Assembly: GCF_954871325.1 (NCBI RefSeq)
Contig: NC_088779.1
Coordinates: 22,756,846-22,820,845 of the forward strand
Direction: 5' to 3'
Source of the DNA: Gordionus sp. m RMFG-2023
Lineage: Eukaryota > Nematomorpha > Gordioida > Chordodea > Parachordodidae
Length of the DNA stretch: 64,000 nucleotides
Shown here: positions 38,941 to 49,281 of the stretch, piece by piece
Position numbering within the stretch: position 1 is the stretch's first letter
Layout of the letters: every line of letters begins with the position of its first letter
Notes under the pieces: model-generated
The model's database searches: none
What the model was told of the DNA's origin: nothing
Seen by the model: the letters and a program-made list of their open reading frames with translations, nothing else
Translations under genes and position numbers: made by a program

Positions 38941-40439
38941 AGTTTAAGGATAAAATAAGGATGGGGTGGTAATATGTAGAAATGAATACATATTATTAAA
39001 GTTGAAAAATTGATATTTTTAATAAAACAAAAAATAATAAATATACAAAAAATTATAGACCCAAAGGAAACAAATGAAAAATTAAAACATAACAAAATAT
39101 AAACTACTTAAATGAATAATTTTAAAGGTGACTTTTATAAATTGAAAATAGTTATATCATTTCCAAAAAAAAGGGGGTGGGGGAAGAGGAGTTCATAAAT
39201 CTTAATTTTTTTTAATTAAATGAAAATTAATTGAAGGACAAAATGAACTTGTAAAATATGTAGGATGTAAGATTGGGAACCCAAAAAATATTTTTAAAGT
39301 ATCCATTAGGTTGTTTATTTTCATTAAAAAAGGAATAAAAAATAAGTTTATAAAAGTTTATAAATGTATAAAAAAAACAGTAGAATTAAATTGGTTAAAT
39401 TTATCTCATTTTTCCTAAGAATTATTAAATGAATTTTGATTTAGTAAATTTTCTTCAATATAAAATAGGTATGTGATTATTTTAATATAAAATAGTTGAA
39501 TAAAAATAATATCCGGACACCATATTTTTTATATCTTTACTTCTTATTTTTTATAAAAATTATTAAACAGAAACAGACTATGTTTTTCAGTTATTAATTA
39601 ATTTTTCCGACCCTATAATATAAAATATTCTCTATCTAATGATAATTAATTCGAATTCGATGTTAATATTAAATTGATTTACTCTTTCTTTCATAACTTA
39701 GATTTAGGATCGAGACAAATATACAATATTTGCAAATTATTAGAGAACAATTTGTAAAAATAAGTATTCAAAATTTATTAATATAAGATAATTATTTTGG
39801 TGTTAATATTGAACTATTTCCTCAAGTTTACAATAAAGGTTCACAATTATAACTGCATTTCGCGACTCGAGGTGGTAGAGGAAAGTAAAAAATATATTAA
39901 AGAAAAGAACATTTTGAAAAAGTAAAATTCTAAATCATTTGCAAGGTAATTATTTCAATGTTAATCATAAAAATATGAATGACGAATTGAGCAAAAAATA
40001 CACAGTAAAATATTATATAAAGTTGGTTTTGGGTCGGTGCTCTGGTTTATAGATTTGGTCAACTTGATCAACTTATTTGATTGGGTTGAATCTGGTTCAT
40101 TTTTTTTGACCAAAAACCCAAAAATTATGCTAATTCGAGTCAACCAAGCAATTTAACAACTCATAAAAATATTTAAAATTGGGAGTTCTGACTTAAATTT
40201 GACTTTTGCCTTATTGTCCGGAATGGATTGCCATTTTACGTTCCAAATAGTAAAAACACGACTTTAATTAATCCTAAATAACGCTCAAATGATAAAAATC
40301 GGAATACATCGTTTTTTAATATTTTGTAATCCAATTAGATTGAGGGTTCTAATTTTTACAACAAACCTTATATATTTCTAGGGTATTTTAATAAATTTGA
40401 AAATACCAAAATTGTAATGTTATATCCTTGTTTAAATTT
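38941..40439. other. AT-rich, no gene; one hAT end
   Basis: Around 40021-40160, words GGTCAACTTGATC and GGGTTGAATCTGGTTC, ending GCAATTTAACAACTCA, look like one end of a hAT element. No coding was recognised. Confidence 0.45.
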
Positions 40440-41200
40440 GATAATAGTTTAAAAATAAAACATATAACACAATTGTCAGTTTTCTATGTTATAAAATATT
40501 TCAAAAAAGTTTAAAATAAAGATTATGATGATTGTAACTTTTCTATGGTACATCTTTATTGAAATATTAATTTAAGATGTTTACAATATATATTTTACCC
40601 ATTTGAGTCAAAAATTCAAAAAAATTTTAATGTTTTAGACAATTGTCACTTTTTTATATTACATCTTTTTTGAAATTTTAATTTAACATGTTTACAATAT
40701 ATTTTTACTCATTTGCGTCAAAAAATTCAAAAGGTACATCTTCATTAAAATTTTAATATGTAAACTATAGTATATTTTTACCTATTTGAGTCAAAAGATT
40801 TAAATAAGTTAAAAAAATAGCGTATAACAATTGTCACTTTTCTAATTTATTGTAATATTATTCTATTTATTTATGTGTTATATTCGTCATTTAGATATGA
40901 TTTTATATATATATTTATGATCAATATAATAGGTGTTGATTAACTTCCTATTAAATTAATGACATCACTTATCCTTTCACGACTTCCTTGTATTACGATT
41001 GAAATAAAATGTACAAAAATTACAAAAGTTAAAAAATAACGATCATCATAATTATCACTTTTCTGTGATACATCTTCATTGATATTTTAATTTAACATGT
41101 CAATATATATGTTTACCCATTTGAGTCATAACGATTATGACAATTGTCTCTCTATGTATGGTAAATTTTCATTAAAATTTTAATTCTACCTGTTATCAAT
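40440..41200 (+). repeat. Minisatellite array B (target of the nested elements)
   Basis: Repeated units reading AATTGTCACTTTTCTATGG, TACATCTTTATTGAAATTTT and AACATGTTTACAATATAT, the reverse complement of array A. It is interrupted by an unrelated AT-rich segment (about 40860-41030). The array is cut at 41200 by the long-inverted-repeat element and resumes at 54015, where units continue to about 54120. Confidence 0.85.
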
Positions 41201-41201
41201 A

Positions 41202-41814
41202 GGTCCGTGAAGTTGGCGGAACGATGTGAGGATCAATTAAAACCTATGCCAATATAGAATCTTAATTGATCCTAATTGATCTTCAAACCAAACATCAGCG
41301 GAATCTATGGTAAATGAGTTATAAGCAAAATAAGGAAAGTGTAAAATTTTGAAGCTGGCGGAACGATTTGAGGATCAATTACCAAAACCTATACCATTGT
41401 GTAGCCCATTAATTGATCCTAATTGATCTTCTATCCAGAAAACAGCGGAATAAACCGTTCATGAGTTATGGGCAAAATAAGAAAGTGTTGGCACTTTGCC
41501 AAAACCAAAAAAGATCATGATCTGAAACTTGGCAATAATGTAATATTTAATGTGTACATTAATAATCTGCAAACCGCATATCCGTATTCCTAACCGTAAC
41601 CGAGTTTTAACCGTTTTAAAAACGTGAAGTTGACGGAATTATTTAAGCTGGCGGAACTACTTGAGGATCAATTACCGAAACCTATACCATTGTGTAGCCG
41701 TTATTTGATCCTAATTGATCTTCTATCCGGAAAGCAACGGAATGAGCCGTTCGTGAGTTATGGGCAAAATAAAAAAGTGTTGGCACTTTGCCAAATCCGA
41801 AAATATTTACCTCG
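41202..41814. repeat. Left arm: tandem units of the long inverted repeat
   Basis: Three units, each beginning GGCGGAAC followed by GAGGATCAATTA, start near 41216, 41354 and 41651. Each unit also has a GAGTTATGGGCAAAATAA segment. The same units appear inverted in the right arm. Confidence 0.85.
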
Positions 41815-41937
41815 CCTTCAAGAAAGCGGAAGTTATCATTGGTGCCCTTCAGCATCCCATCAAGCTAAGATCGCACTCCGTAAACCCCGTCTACGCTGAC
41901 GCTTCCAATGACTTCATCGTACTACTGGGGTTATGAT
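41815..41937 (+). other. GC-richer open patch inside the long-TIR element
   Basis: A plus-strand frame gives LAFKKAEVIIGALQHPI and then NPVYADASNDFIVLLGL, ending in TGA. Many third codon positions are C or G, unlike the rest of the window, which suggests real coding history on this strand. I do not recognise the peptide. A captured gene fragment in a MULE-like element is one explanation. Confidence 0.35.
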
Positions 41938-41968
41938 AATATGTCGGTGTCTTTACCGGCGCTGCACT

Positions 41969-42127
41969 TTATAGCTCATATAAATTAGTGATCAAGCCAA
42001 CTAAGAGATATCCCTCTTCGGATTCAAAGCCTGTCGAAATAATAACAACCTGACGATTGGATGAAATCTCAATCAATTCCTCATATCTCCTATAAAATAT
42101 CCAAGGGTACTCAAGCCACAACAACAT
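41969..42127 (-). CDS. Small open frame of 52 residues, unknown
   Basis: An ATG-to-TAA frame on the minus strand reads MLLWLEYPWIFYRR, then YEELIEISSNRQVVIISTGF and ESEEGYLLVGLITNLYEL. The composition is balanced, with a hydrophobic, beta-rich look. It sits in the central, non-repeated part of the long-inverted-repeat element, next to the GC-richer open patch at 41815-41937, which reads on the other strand. There is no recognised domain. It could be a captured host exon, part of an element-borne gene, or chance. No upstream signal or splice partner was identified. Confidence 0.35.
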   Translation of the reverse strand: MLLWLEYPWIFYRRYEELIEISSNRQVVIISTGFESEEGYLLVGLITNLYEL

Positions 42128-42829
42128 TAATTAATTAGAACACAACGCCCCCACGCTTATAATAAATATATATCGTGATTAAAACAAATATTATACTGTT
42201 GTTGCGTTTTCTGATTAATATATTACTATTCGTACATAATATTATTCACCATTCCTTCACTATTATATTACATAAAAAATCTTCGACTTAGATTAAAATA
42301 TAACGACAAGTACAAAAGCCATAAAGGCCGATAAACTTGGCTAAATTAAATAATACATAATTTTTCTAGATAGCTACTTGTAATTCAAAATTACTAATAC
42401 ATTTTTCTAATATTTTTTAAAATAGTTTAGATCCATCAATAAAAAAGGAATATATTTTTATAAGAGTAATATAATAGGCTTTCGATCTTTATCATTGGCC
42501 TTTTAAATCGATAAAATTTAATAGGACAGTGCATATATAATTTCAGTGGTATAAATTTGACCTTGAAACATTTAGTGAGCTCATAAAAAATTTACAATAA
42601 ATAATGGCAAAAATAATAGAATGTCTGTCGCTGCACTAGATTTTGTTTTAGTGTACCGTAATTTATTTTTATTAATTTTGTTATTAACTTTTACATTTTA
42701 ATTTCGGATATTATTCTTAAGCACTTGTTATCAACGGAGAACTAAAAAATGATATAAGTTTCATATCCATAATTTGTCAGGTCGAAATTTGACCTTGAAA
42801 TATTTATTGTTGATAACTCACTGTCTTTT
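42128..42829. other. Centre of the long-TIR element, no gene seen
   Basis: AT-rich sequence without recognisable coding or repeats, apart from two occurrences of TTTGACCTTGAAA (about 42558 and 42790). Confidence 0.5.
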
Positions 42830-44246
42830 AATTTTTTTGACATTCCGTTTGAAATTCGGAGGATCAATTAAGACACTAAATATTGGCTTTAACTAAAAAA
42901 TGATTGCTCGAATTTTAAATTTTGGCAAAATGTCAAAACCTTCCTATTTTGCCTATAACTCACGAACGGTTTATTCCGTTGATATGAGGTTTAAAGATTC
43001 TTAAGGATCAATTAACGCTCTACACTTTGGCATAATATTCGGTAATTGATCCTCAATATTTAAAAAAAATTCCGCTAACTTTACCTTTTTAAAACCGTTA
43101 TAACTCTGTCACGGTTAGTTATACGGATACGCGGAATGTAAATATTGAATACTACATAATTGCCAAGTTTCAGATTATGATCTTATTTATTTTCGGTTTT
43201 GGCAAAGTGCTAACACTTTTTATTTTGCCCATAACTGACGAACGGCTTATTTCGCTGGTATGCGGTTTAAAGATTCTGGAGGATCAATTAACGCTCTACA
43301 CTTTGGGATAATATTCGGTAATTAATCCTCAATTTTTAAAAAAAATTCCTCTAATTTCACGTTTTTAAAACCGTTATAACTCAGTTATGGTTATAGATAC
43401 GGATATGCGGTTTGCAGATTATTAATGTACATATTGAATACTACATAATTGTCAAGTTTCAGAATATGATTTTATTTATTTTCAGTTTTGGCAGTGTGCT
43501 AACACTTTTTTATTTTGCCCATAACTCACGAACGGCTCATTCCGCTGTTTTCCGGATAGAAGATCAATTAGGATCAATTAACGGGCTACACAACGGTATA
43601 GGTTTCGGTAATTGATCCTCAAGTCGTTCGGCCAGTCAAAATTTACACTTTCTTTATTTTGATGATATCTCTCTTTCCTTTAATTTTTTTGACATTCCGT
43701 TTAAAGAATTCGGAGGATCATTTAAGACACTAAATATTAGTTTTAACTAAAAAATGATTGCTCAAATTTTAAATTTTGGCAAAATGCCAAAACCTTTCTA
43801 TTTTGTCAATAACTCACGAACGGTTTATTCCGCTGGTATGCTGTTTAAAGATTCTGGAGGATCAATTAACGCTCTACACTTTGGTATAAATTTCGGTAAT
43901 TGATCCTTACTTATAAAAAAAATTCAGCTAATTTCACGTTTTTAAAACCGTTATAACTCGGTTACGGTTAGGGATACGAATGCGGTTTGCAGATTATTAA
44001 TGTAGACATTAAATACTACATTATTGCCAAGTTTCAGATCATGATCCTTTTTTTTCGGTTTTGTCAAAGTGCCAACACTTTCTTATTTTGCCCATAACTC
44101 ATGAACGGTTTATTCCGCTGTTTTCCGGATAGAAGATCAATTAGGATCAATTAATAGGCTACACAATGGTATAGGTTTCGGTAATTGATCCTCAAATCAT
44201 TCCGCCAGCTTCAAAATTTCACACTTTCCTTATTTTGCTTATACAT
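42830..44246. repeat. Right arm: tandem units of the long inverted repeat
   Basis: Inverted units of about 285 bp, each with ATAACTCACGAACGG-like and GGATCAATTAACGCTC words, start near 42955, 43230, 43521, 43810 and 44095. A last unit continues at 53890. A larger duplication of about 848 bp is superimposed (the word TTTAATTTTTTTGACATTCC at about 42833 and 43681). Open frames at 41624-41899 and 43412-43615 are by-products of this repeat. Confidence 0.85.
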
Positions 44247-44301
44247 CAGGGGCGTCGCTAGCCTTTACAATCTCAGGGGGCTCAACTTAAAAAATTTTAT
44301 G

Positions 44302-44370
44302 GGGGGCGAAGCCCCCATACCCTCTAATTTGCGGGCCTTCGGCCCGCTTTTACCCGGCCTTCGGCCGGGT
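44302..44370. other. Three consecutive perfect GC hairpins
   Basis: GGGGGCGAAGCCCCC (44302-44316, loop GAA), GCGGGCCTTCGGCCCGC (44331-44347, loop TTC) and ACCCGGCCTTCGGCCGGGT (44352-44370, loop TTC) stand in a row just inside the left end of the TTF/DUF4371 hAT. Stems are 6, 7 and 8 bp without mismatch, in otherwise AT-rich DNA. They may be end structures bound or folded during transposition, or transcription-stop structures for the minus-strand gene. Neither role is shown. Confidence 0.9.
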
Positions 44371-44462
44371 TATATATTAATATATTTTTAAAAATTACTA
44401 ATCTTGAAGGATTATTCTAATTTTCATATTTTGTTTTTTATTATATTATACGTACAAAATAA

Positions 44463-44611
44463 ACTAGAATATAAATAATTAAGACTAGAATATTGATCAT
44501 TAAGACTAGAATATAAATATCATTAAGACTAGAATATAAATATCATTAAGACTAGAATATAAATAATTAAGACTAGAATATAAATAATTAAAACTAGAAT
44601 ATAAATAATTA
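44463..44611. repeat. Tandem repeat, about 20-23 bp unit
   Basis: The unit ACTAGAATATAAATATCATTAAG (given in pieces: ACTAGAATATAAAT plus ATCATTAAG) is repeated about seven times with small length changes. It lies in the 3' non-coding part of the hAT element. Confidence 0.85.
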
Positions 44612-45675
44612 AAACAATACATTTCTACAAATTTTTCAATACAAAATCGATTTACTACAGTATAAAGTATTTTAAATCGCTGATATAAAAAATTTCGCGT
44701 CTAAAGAATTACAAGTGATTAAACCGATTAATTAATTCATACATATGCCACAATTGTTAATGTTTTTAAAAACCCCATAAGGCAATATAATTCTAAGCAA
44801 CTAACATTAACAAAAGGTCATGAAACTAATATAACTCTCTCTTACCATTTTAGACAAAGTTTTATAGAATGGACTAATAAGGAAAAATTTATAGGCCTAA
44901 CCAAATCAACAATTCTTGAAGAACAGAATATAAACGACCAATCCAAATCATAAAACTATATGGTGGTTAGAGCTTCCTCTTAGATGACATGATGGAAACT
45001 AGATAAGTAATCGAGAAAATTATTGTGAGATATTAAATTTCTAAAAGATTATCTTCCATTTTTAATCCTATATAAACTACTGGACAGTTGATAATTGTTG
45101 CTCATCTTAATTATGCAATCATATGCTCTCAGCAGCTGTAGTAATAATCTTAAATTACATGGCCACACAAATAATAGATGCTGGTTAATTTGCAGTCATA
45201 GCCATGACATACACGATGTTAACTCATATCAAAATCTAGTATGTTAGATATATTGATAAAGCAAAAACACCTAAATTCTTGGAAGAAATTATGTTTGGAA
45301 GAAATTATGCAAATATATTGAAGCCTTGAGTTATTTACAATTTAAGTGTGCCAAATTAGAAATAAATAATTTGGGAGCTAGAAAATAAGTACCATAGTGA
45401 TATGATGAAAGCAATTAAGATCTTATATATTATTGTATTGTCAATGTATTCAAATATTTTTAATTAAATTTTTCAGAAACTTTGGTCATATCAAAAGAAA
45501 GCATTTACTGTTTTTTTCTGATTTTTTCCTATCTCAAAAAGAATTTTTTTATAAGCACCATGTCTTTTAGCTAATTTTGGATATGAAAAAAAAATTTATA
45601 AAATAAATATTAAACGATATATTTACTCGCAGATACTAAAGCCTAAAATTGCGTTTCAAAAATTATAAGGTTAAA

Positions 45676-45708
45676 TTATTTATAAAATAAGTTCTCTACC
45701 CCGATTAT
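45676..45708 (-). pseudogene. Displaced last codons of the TTF/DUF4371 transposase
   Basis: Minus strand: the frame that ends DEYAIIG at 49282-49289 continues here, after the duplicated target ATAATCGG, as VENLFYK and a TAA at 45676-45678. These are the original last residues of the transposase, separated from the rest by the BED-hAT at 45709-49281. Confidence 0.75.
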
Positions 45709-45992
45709 CAGAGTTGTTAAAGTAGCGCGCTATCTTTTTTGGTAGCTATAGCTAATAGCCGCTACTTTTTTTAAAATTATTTAATTTTTTAGCGCGCTAC
45801 TTTTTTTAAAAGTAGCTAAGTAGCGCGCTACTTCGCTACTTTTAAAAAATATAATGAATGTAAGTATAAACATGAAAATTTAAATATAATATCATAATTA
45901 ATTATAATTTTTATAATTTATTATTTAATTTTGAAATTTAAATATATTTTCAATTTTTAATTTATATTTTCAATCTGTGTTAATAATCTAAA

Positions 45993-46204
45993 ATGGCATC
46001 GCCCATGGATATCCAAATCCTTGAAAGTGATTCAGACATGGAAGATTCAATGGAAGAAAATGTACTTAATAGCTCTAATAACGATTTCCCATTCCCTAGA
46101 TTTGGAAAATTTTTAAAATAAATATTAAAACAAAATCTGGATTCAAATTCCTGTGCTTAAAATTTAAAAAAAATATATCATCAAATCAATCGAGTAGCTA
46201 TAAC
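45993..46204 (+). pseudogene. BED-finger exon of the hAT, split by an insertion
   Basis: It starts MASPMDIQILESDSD, followed by NNDFPFPRFGKFL. A frame change near 46120 leads to SGFKFLCLKFKKNISS and QSSSYN. The insertion at 46205 then separates this from LKKYLK, which resumes after 48372. The second Cys of the usual CxxC is Phe here. It is the N-terminal DNA-binding exon of a BED-type hAT transposase and cannot work in this copy. Confidence 0.75.
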
Positions 46205-48364
46205 TAGGGATGTAAATTTCCCGGGAAACTATATTTCGGGGAAATTTCCCGGGAAATTTGGGGAAAAAACGGGAAATAATGAGAAAATAGGGAAATAACG
46301 GGAAAAAATGGGAAACTATATTTTTTATAATACTTTACAGGTCAATATTGATTTTTTTTTATGTTTTATTGAAAATATATAGATTATAAACATTATAATT
46401 AAACAAATATAAATTATTTTCAACTAATTTGCAATTACTTTACATGTTTTATTTGAAATATTATATATAGACTATATAATATTTAAACAATTAATTTTGA
46501 ATAGTTAATTATCTTCGTTTATGAAAATGATTCCAGATCAGAGCTTGAAATTCTGGAATCCAGCAATTTGTCATTTTCTGAAATTTCCTTTTCCATAAAA
46601 TGTAGATTGGCTCTTATATAAACTAATTTGCGAACTTTGTCATTTTTTAATCTATTTCTAGATTTAGAATGAATATTTCCAAAGGAGGACCATATTCTTT
46701 CGGATGCTGCACTTGTTGATGGTATTGATAAAATTTGTATGGCTAGGGTCGATATGTATTGATTGCAACATAGACCTAATAAAATATTGAATAACACAAT
46801 TTTAAGATTAGAAAAAGAGTTAAGTTATTGTTTACAGAAATATAAAAGTATTTAACCTTTCCACCAACTCACTGGATCTGTAAATGATGCGCCTTGCCAA
46901 AGACTTGCTATATTAAAAAAATCTTCCCTTGCACGATAATTGTATAGGTTACTATTACTCTTGCAATATCTAAATCTAGATATCCAGAAAATCGGTTAAT
47001 AATATCCAACCCCTTTGCAATTTCATTGTCTCTTAAATTAAATCCACAAAACCTTGGGTCAAATATATGAGCAGCATAATGAATGTCCCGACAACAAAAA
47101 ATTTTTCGGCTTTTGATAAACTGCTCTATTTCTAAAATCTTGCTCTGCGACAATATATTTGATATTGTTTTATAAGCGTTAAATGTCTCCCTAATATGAA
47201 TAAACGCTTGAGGGACATCAGATAAATTGGCTTTATCTCCTTCCACTATCTCTATTTGCGTAAATATGACTTTAATAAAATTATATAGTTGCATTAGATC
47301 ATTTAAAAACCCATCTTTATCAAGAAGAGTAAGTCTCTTATCTCGATCAGTAAATATATCAAGAATAGCCATTTCCTGTAAAATATCTTTATTTTTTAAC
47401 AAGCTATTTATCATCAAAACTATACCTGCCCAACGAGTTGACTTTAGGGAAACAATTTTATTATTATTTCTTAGGAGTTGTTTTTCTTTTAACGTTGATA
47501 AAAGAATATTGTTAGATTTTAAATATTTTTAGCTTTTGTGACTAAAATTTGAATGGATAATATCTTATTTGCTATGTCTTTTACAAGTAGATTTAATCCA
47601 TGAGCGGCACATCCAATGCATTCAATAGTTGGGTATTTCAGTTTTACAAGGGCCCATGCTTTTTTCATATTACTTGTCAGTTATTATGGTGTTGATTTTT
47701 AAAATTCCTACTTCTTCAATTACTTTAATAAATTTGTTTGATATATATTCACCTGTGTGCATGTTAGATCCTGTGTGAATCGATTTATAAAAAATGGGAC
47801 AGGGGGTTGCTAGAATAAAGTTGATAATGGATTCCCCTCTTATATTTGTCCATCCATCACTAATTAGAGTCAAATTTTTACTTTTGCTTAATTTTTCATT
47901 GATTATATGTTCAATCCTCTTAAACTCACTGTCAAGATGACTGTAAATACATTAATTAATACTAAAAATTTTCAACTAAATTAAAAACTGTGAAATAAAT
48001 TACTATAAATATTCTCTATTAACATAACTTAAAATTTCATATATTATTTATAAATTTCATTGGTATTTATTTATAATATAATTATACTTTTCAGACTAGC
48101 TATTTAATTTTAACAAGTATCTTATAAAATTTTGCAAATGTAAATAGGGAAATTGACAATTATAACTTATGATATGAACCACGAGGAAAAAATGATTTTA
48201 TAAAATCTAATAAAAATCGTATTTATATTATCATAAGATCATTTTCAAAATTGGGAAACTGTTAATATTATAAAAATCATGTTGATTTAGGCAAAAAAAC
48301 CTATTATAAAAATTGGGGAAACTATAGGGGAAATATGGGAAATTTCCCCTGTCTTACATCCCTA
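46205..48364 (-). mobile_element. DUF659-type hAT element, innermost, perfect TSD
   Basis: Ends TAGGGATGTAAATTTCCCGG and CCTGTCTTACATCCCTA are inverted repeats. A perfect 8-bp duplication GCTATAAC flanks them (46197-46204 and 48365-48372). Subterminal GGGAAA/TTTCCC words repeat at both ends. It carries its own transposase on the minus strand. It is the youngest layer of the nest by position. Confidence 0.95.
46519..47934 (-). pseudogene. hAT transposase, DUF659 type, lightly broken
   Basis: Minus-strand order of motifs: LISDGWTNIRGESIINFI (first catalytic Asp, DUF659 region, 47670-47873), then MKKAWALVK and CIGCAAHGLNLL (the hAT Cys...His signature, about 47600-47660), VSLKSTRWAGIV (about 47420-47460), a helical middle (46908-47417), and the dimerisation domain LSIPSTSAASERIWSSF (46519-46797) with its catalytic-context Glu. 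It would cut and paste its own ends. Visible breaks: a frame change near 47672 just after IITD, a stop near 47530, and a break between 46797 and 46908. No BED exon was found, so the N-terminus is missing or unrecognised. Family is secure. Confidence 0.85.
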
Positions 48365-48568
48365 GCTATAACCTGAAGAAATACCTAAAGGTAAATTGTT
48401 ATTTTTACATTATAATATTATTTATTTTATTAGACTGTTCACGCCAATTGCTAAAAGGAAATAGAAAAACATATAAAAAATTTTGGTATAAGAGAATCTT
48501 CATTCAAAAAGACAAATACTATCCAAACCTAATTAACTGATAATAAACATGCCAATATTTCACAAAAA

Positions 48569-48751
48569 TTGGCTGAAAAAGTAATTGTTGATTTTATTAT
48601 TGACACAGTTCAGCCATTGTTGGTTGATAATCCATCATTTACTATGATGATTAAAACTTTATCCCCTGGCACAACAGTTTTATGTCGCCAGACACTTATG
48701 AATAAAATAGCCGACAACTTCAAAGTGATGAAAGATGTTCTAATAGTATAG
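48569..48751 (+). pseudogene. Middle exon of the BED-hAT transposase
   Basis: MAEKVIVDFIIDTVQPLLV and LCRQTLMNKIADNF match the region between BED finger and catalytic core in this hAT family; sister copies have ANKAIIDFVIDT (16090) and a minus-strand equivalent at about 63000. After a stop the following bases read SYVCTPADSWTHNRR, the first-Asp motif, up to a GT donor at about 48808. What should follow in the core is absent. The next recognisable piece is the C-terminal exon at 48856. Confidence 0.75.
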
Positions 48752-48855
48752 TTATCAAATATATCTTATGTATGTACACCGGCAGATAGTTGGACACATA
48801 ACAGAAGGTAAAAACTTATTTATATATATAAATTGATCTGATTAAATATTTTTAG

Positions 48856-48991
48856 AGCTTCCTTGCCCTCAAGTGCTAGTGTCGAGAGATTATTTAGCAA
48901 AGCAAAGCTTATACTTTCTGATCGTCGCTCTAGACTTGGGGATTATAATATTGGAATGATATTATTATTAAAATGCAACAAATTAAAATAA
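48856..48991 (+). pseudogene. C-terminal exon of the BED-hAT transposase
   Basis: It follows an acceptor TTTTTAG and reads ALPSSASVERLFSKAKLIL, then SDRRSRLGDYNIGMILLLK and a TAA at 48989-48991. This is the hAT dimerisation domain with the conserved Glu-Arg after SSASV. The exon is intact but is joined to a truncated gene. Its sisters are the decayed copies at about 11390-11530 and 62485-62535. Confidence 0.85.
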
Positions 48992-49281
48992 ATATTTATT
49001 TATATTGCTTAATTTTTTATAATCTAAACTAACTATATTTTTATATTTATAAATGTTGATTTTTATATATTATTTATTATACATTTACATTATAAGCAAA
49101 AAAAAATAAAAAAAATTTGTTTCATTTGTTTCTAAAATTTTTTTTATAAAAAGTAGCTTAAAAGTAGCTAATAGCGCGCTACTTTTTTTGACAAATAGCG
49201 AAAGCAGTAGCGCGCTACTTTTTTTGAAAAATAGCTATAGCGGTAGCGCACTACTTTTAAAAATAGCGTTTAACAACTCTG

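Larger units (their letters stand above)
45709..49281 (+). mobile_element. BED-finger hAT element, interrupted by a second hAT
   Basis: Ends CAGAGTTGTTAAAGTAGCGC and TTTAACAACTCTG lie within a perfect 8-bp target duplication CCGATTAT (45701-45708 and 49282-49289). Both ends carry repeated TAGCGCGCTA words. Without the insertion at 46205-48364 it is about 1.4 kb: BED exon, middle exon (48569-48751), then a jump to the C-terminal exon. Most of the catalytic core is missing, so it is a deletion derivative. Confidence 0.95.

Noticed and set aside
38790-39095. Minus-strand open frame of 101 codons
   Set aside because: Begins outside and runs into the MITE at 38724-38940; Phe/Ile-rich and without motif.
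41624-41899. Open frame of 91 codons
   Set aside because: Its first two thirds are the repeated units of the inverted arm; only the last part (from 41815) is unique, and it is described separately.
43412-43615. Open frame of 67 codons
   Set aside because: Lies wholly in the tandem units of the right arm, in a frame not kept between units.
44331-44370. GC hairpins as bacterial terminators, hinting at contamination
   Set aside because: They sit inside a eukaryotic hAT element with matching ends on both sides, and the window has spliced animal genes; structure alone does not indicate bacterial DNA.
44185-44391. Open frame across the left end of the TTF/DUF4371 hAT
   Set aside because: It runs from arm repeat through the transposon terminus and hairpins; a chance frame.
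47227-47532. Plus-strand open frame of 101 codons
   Set aside because: Antisense of the DUF659-type hAT transposase.
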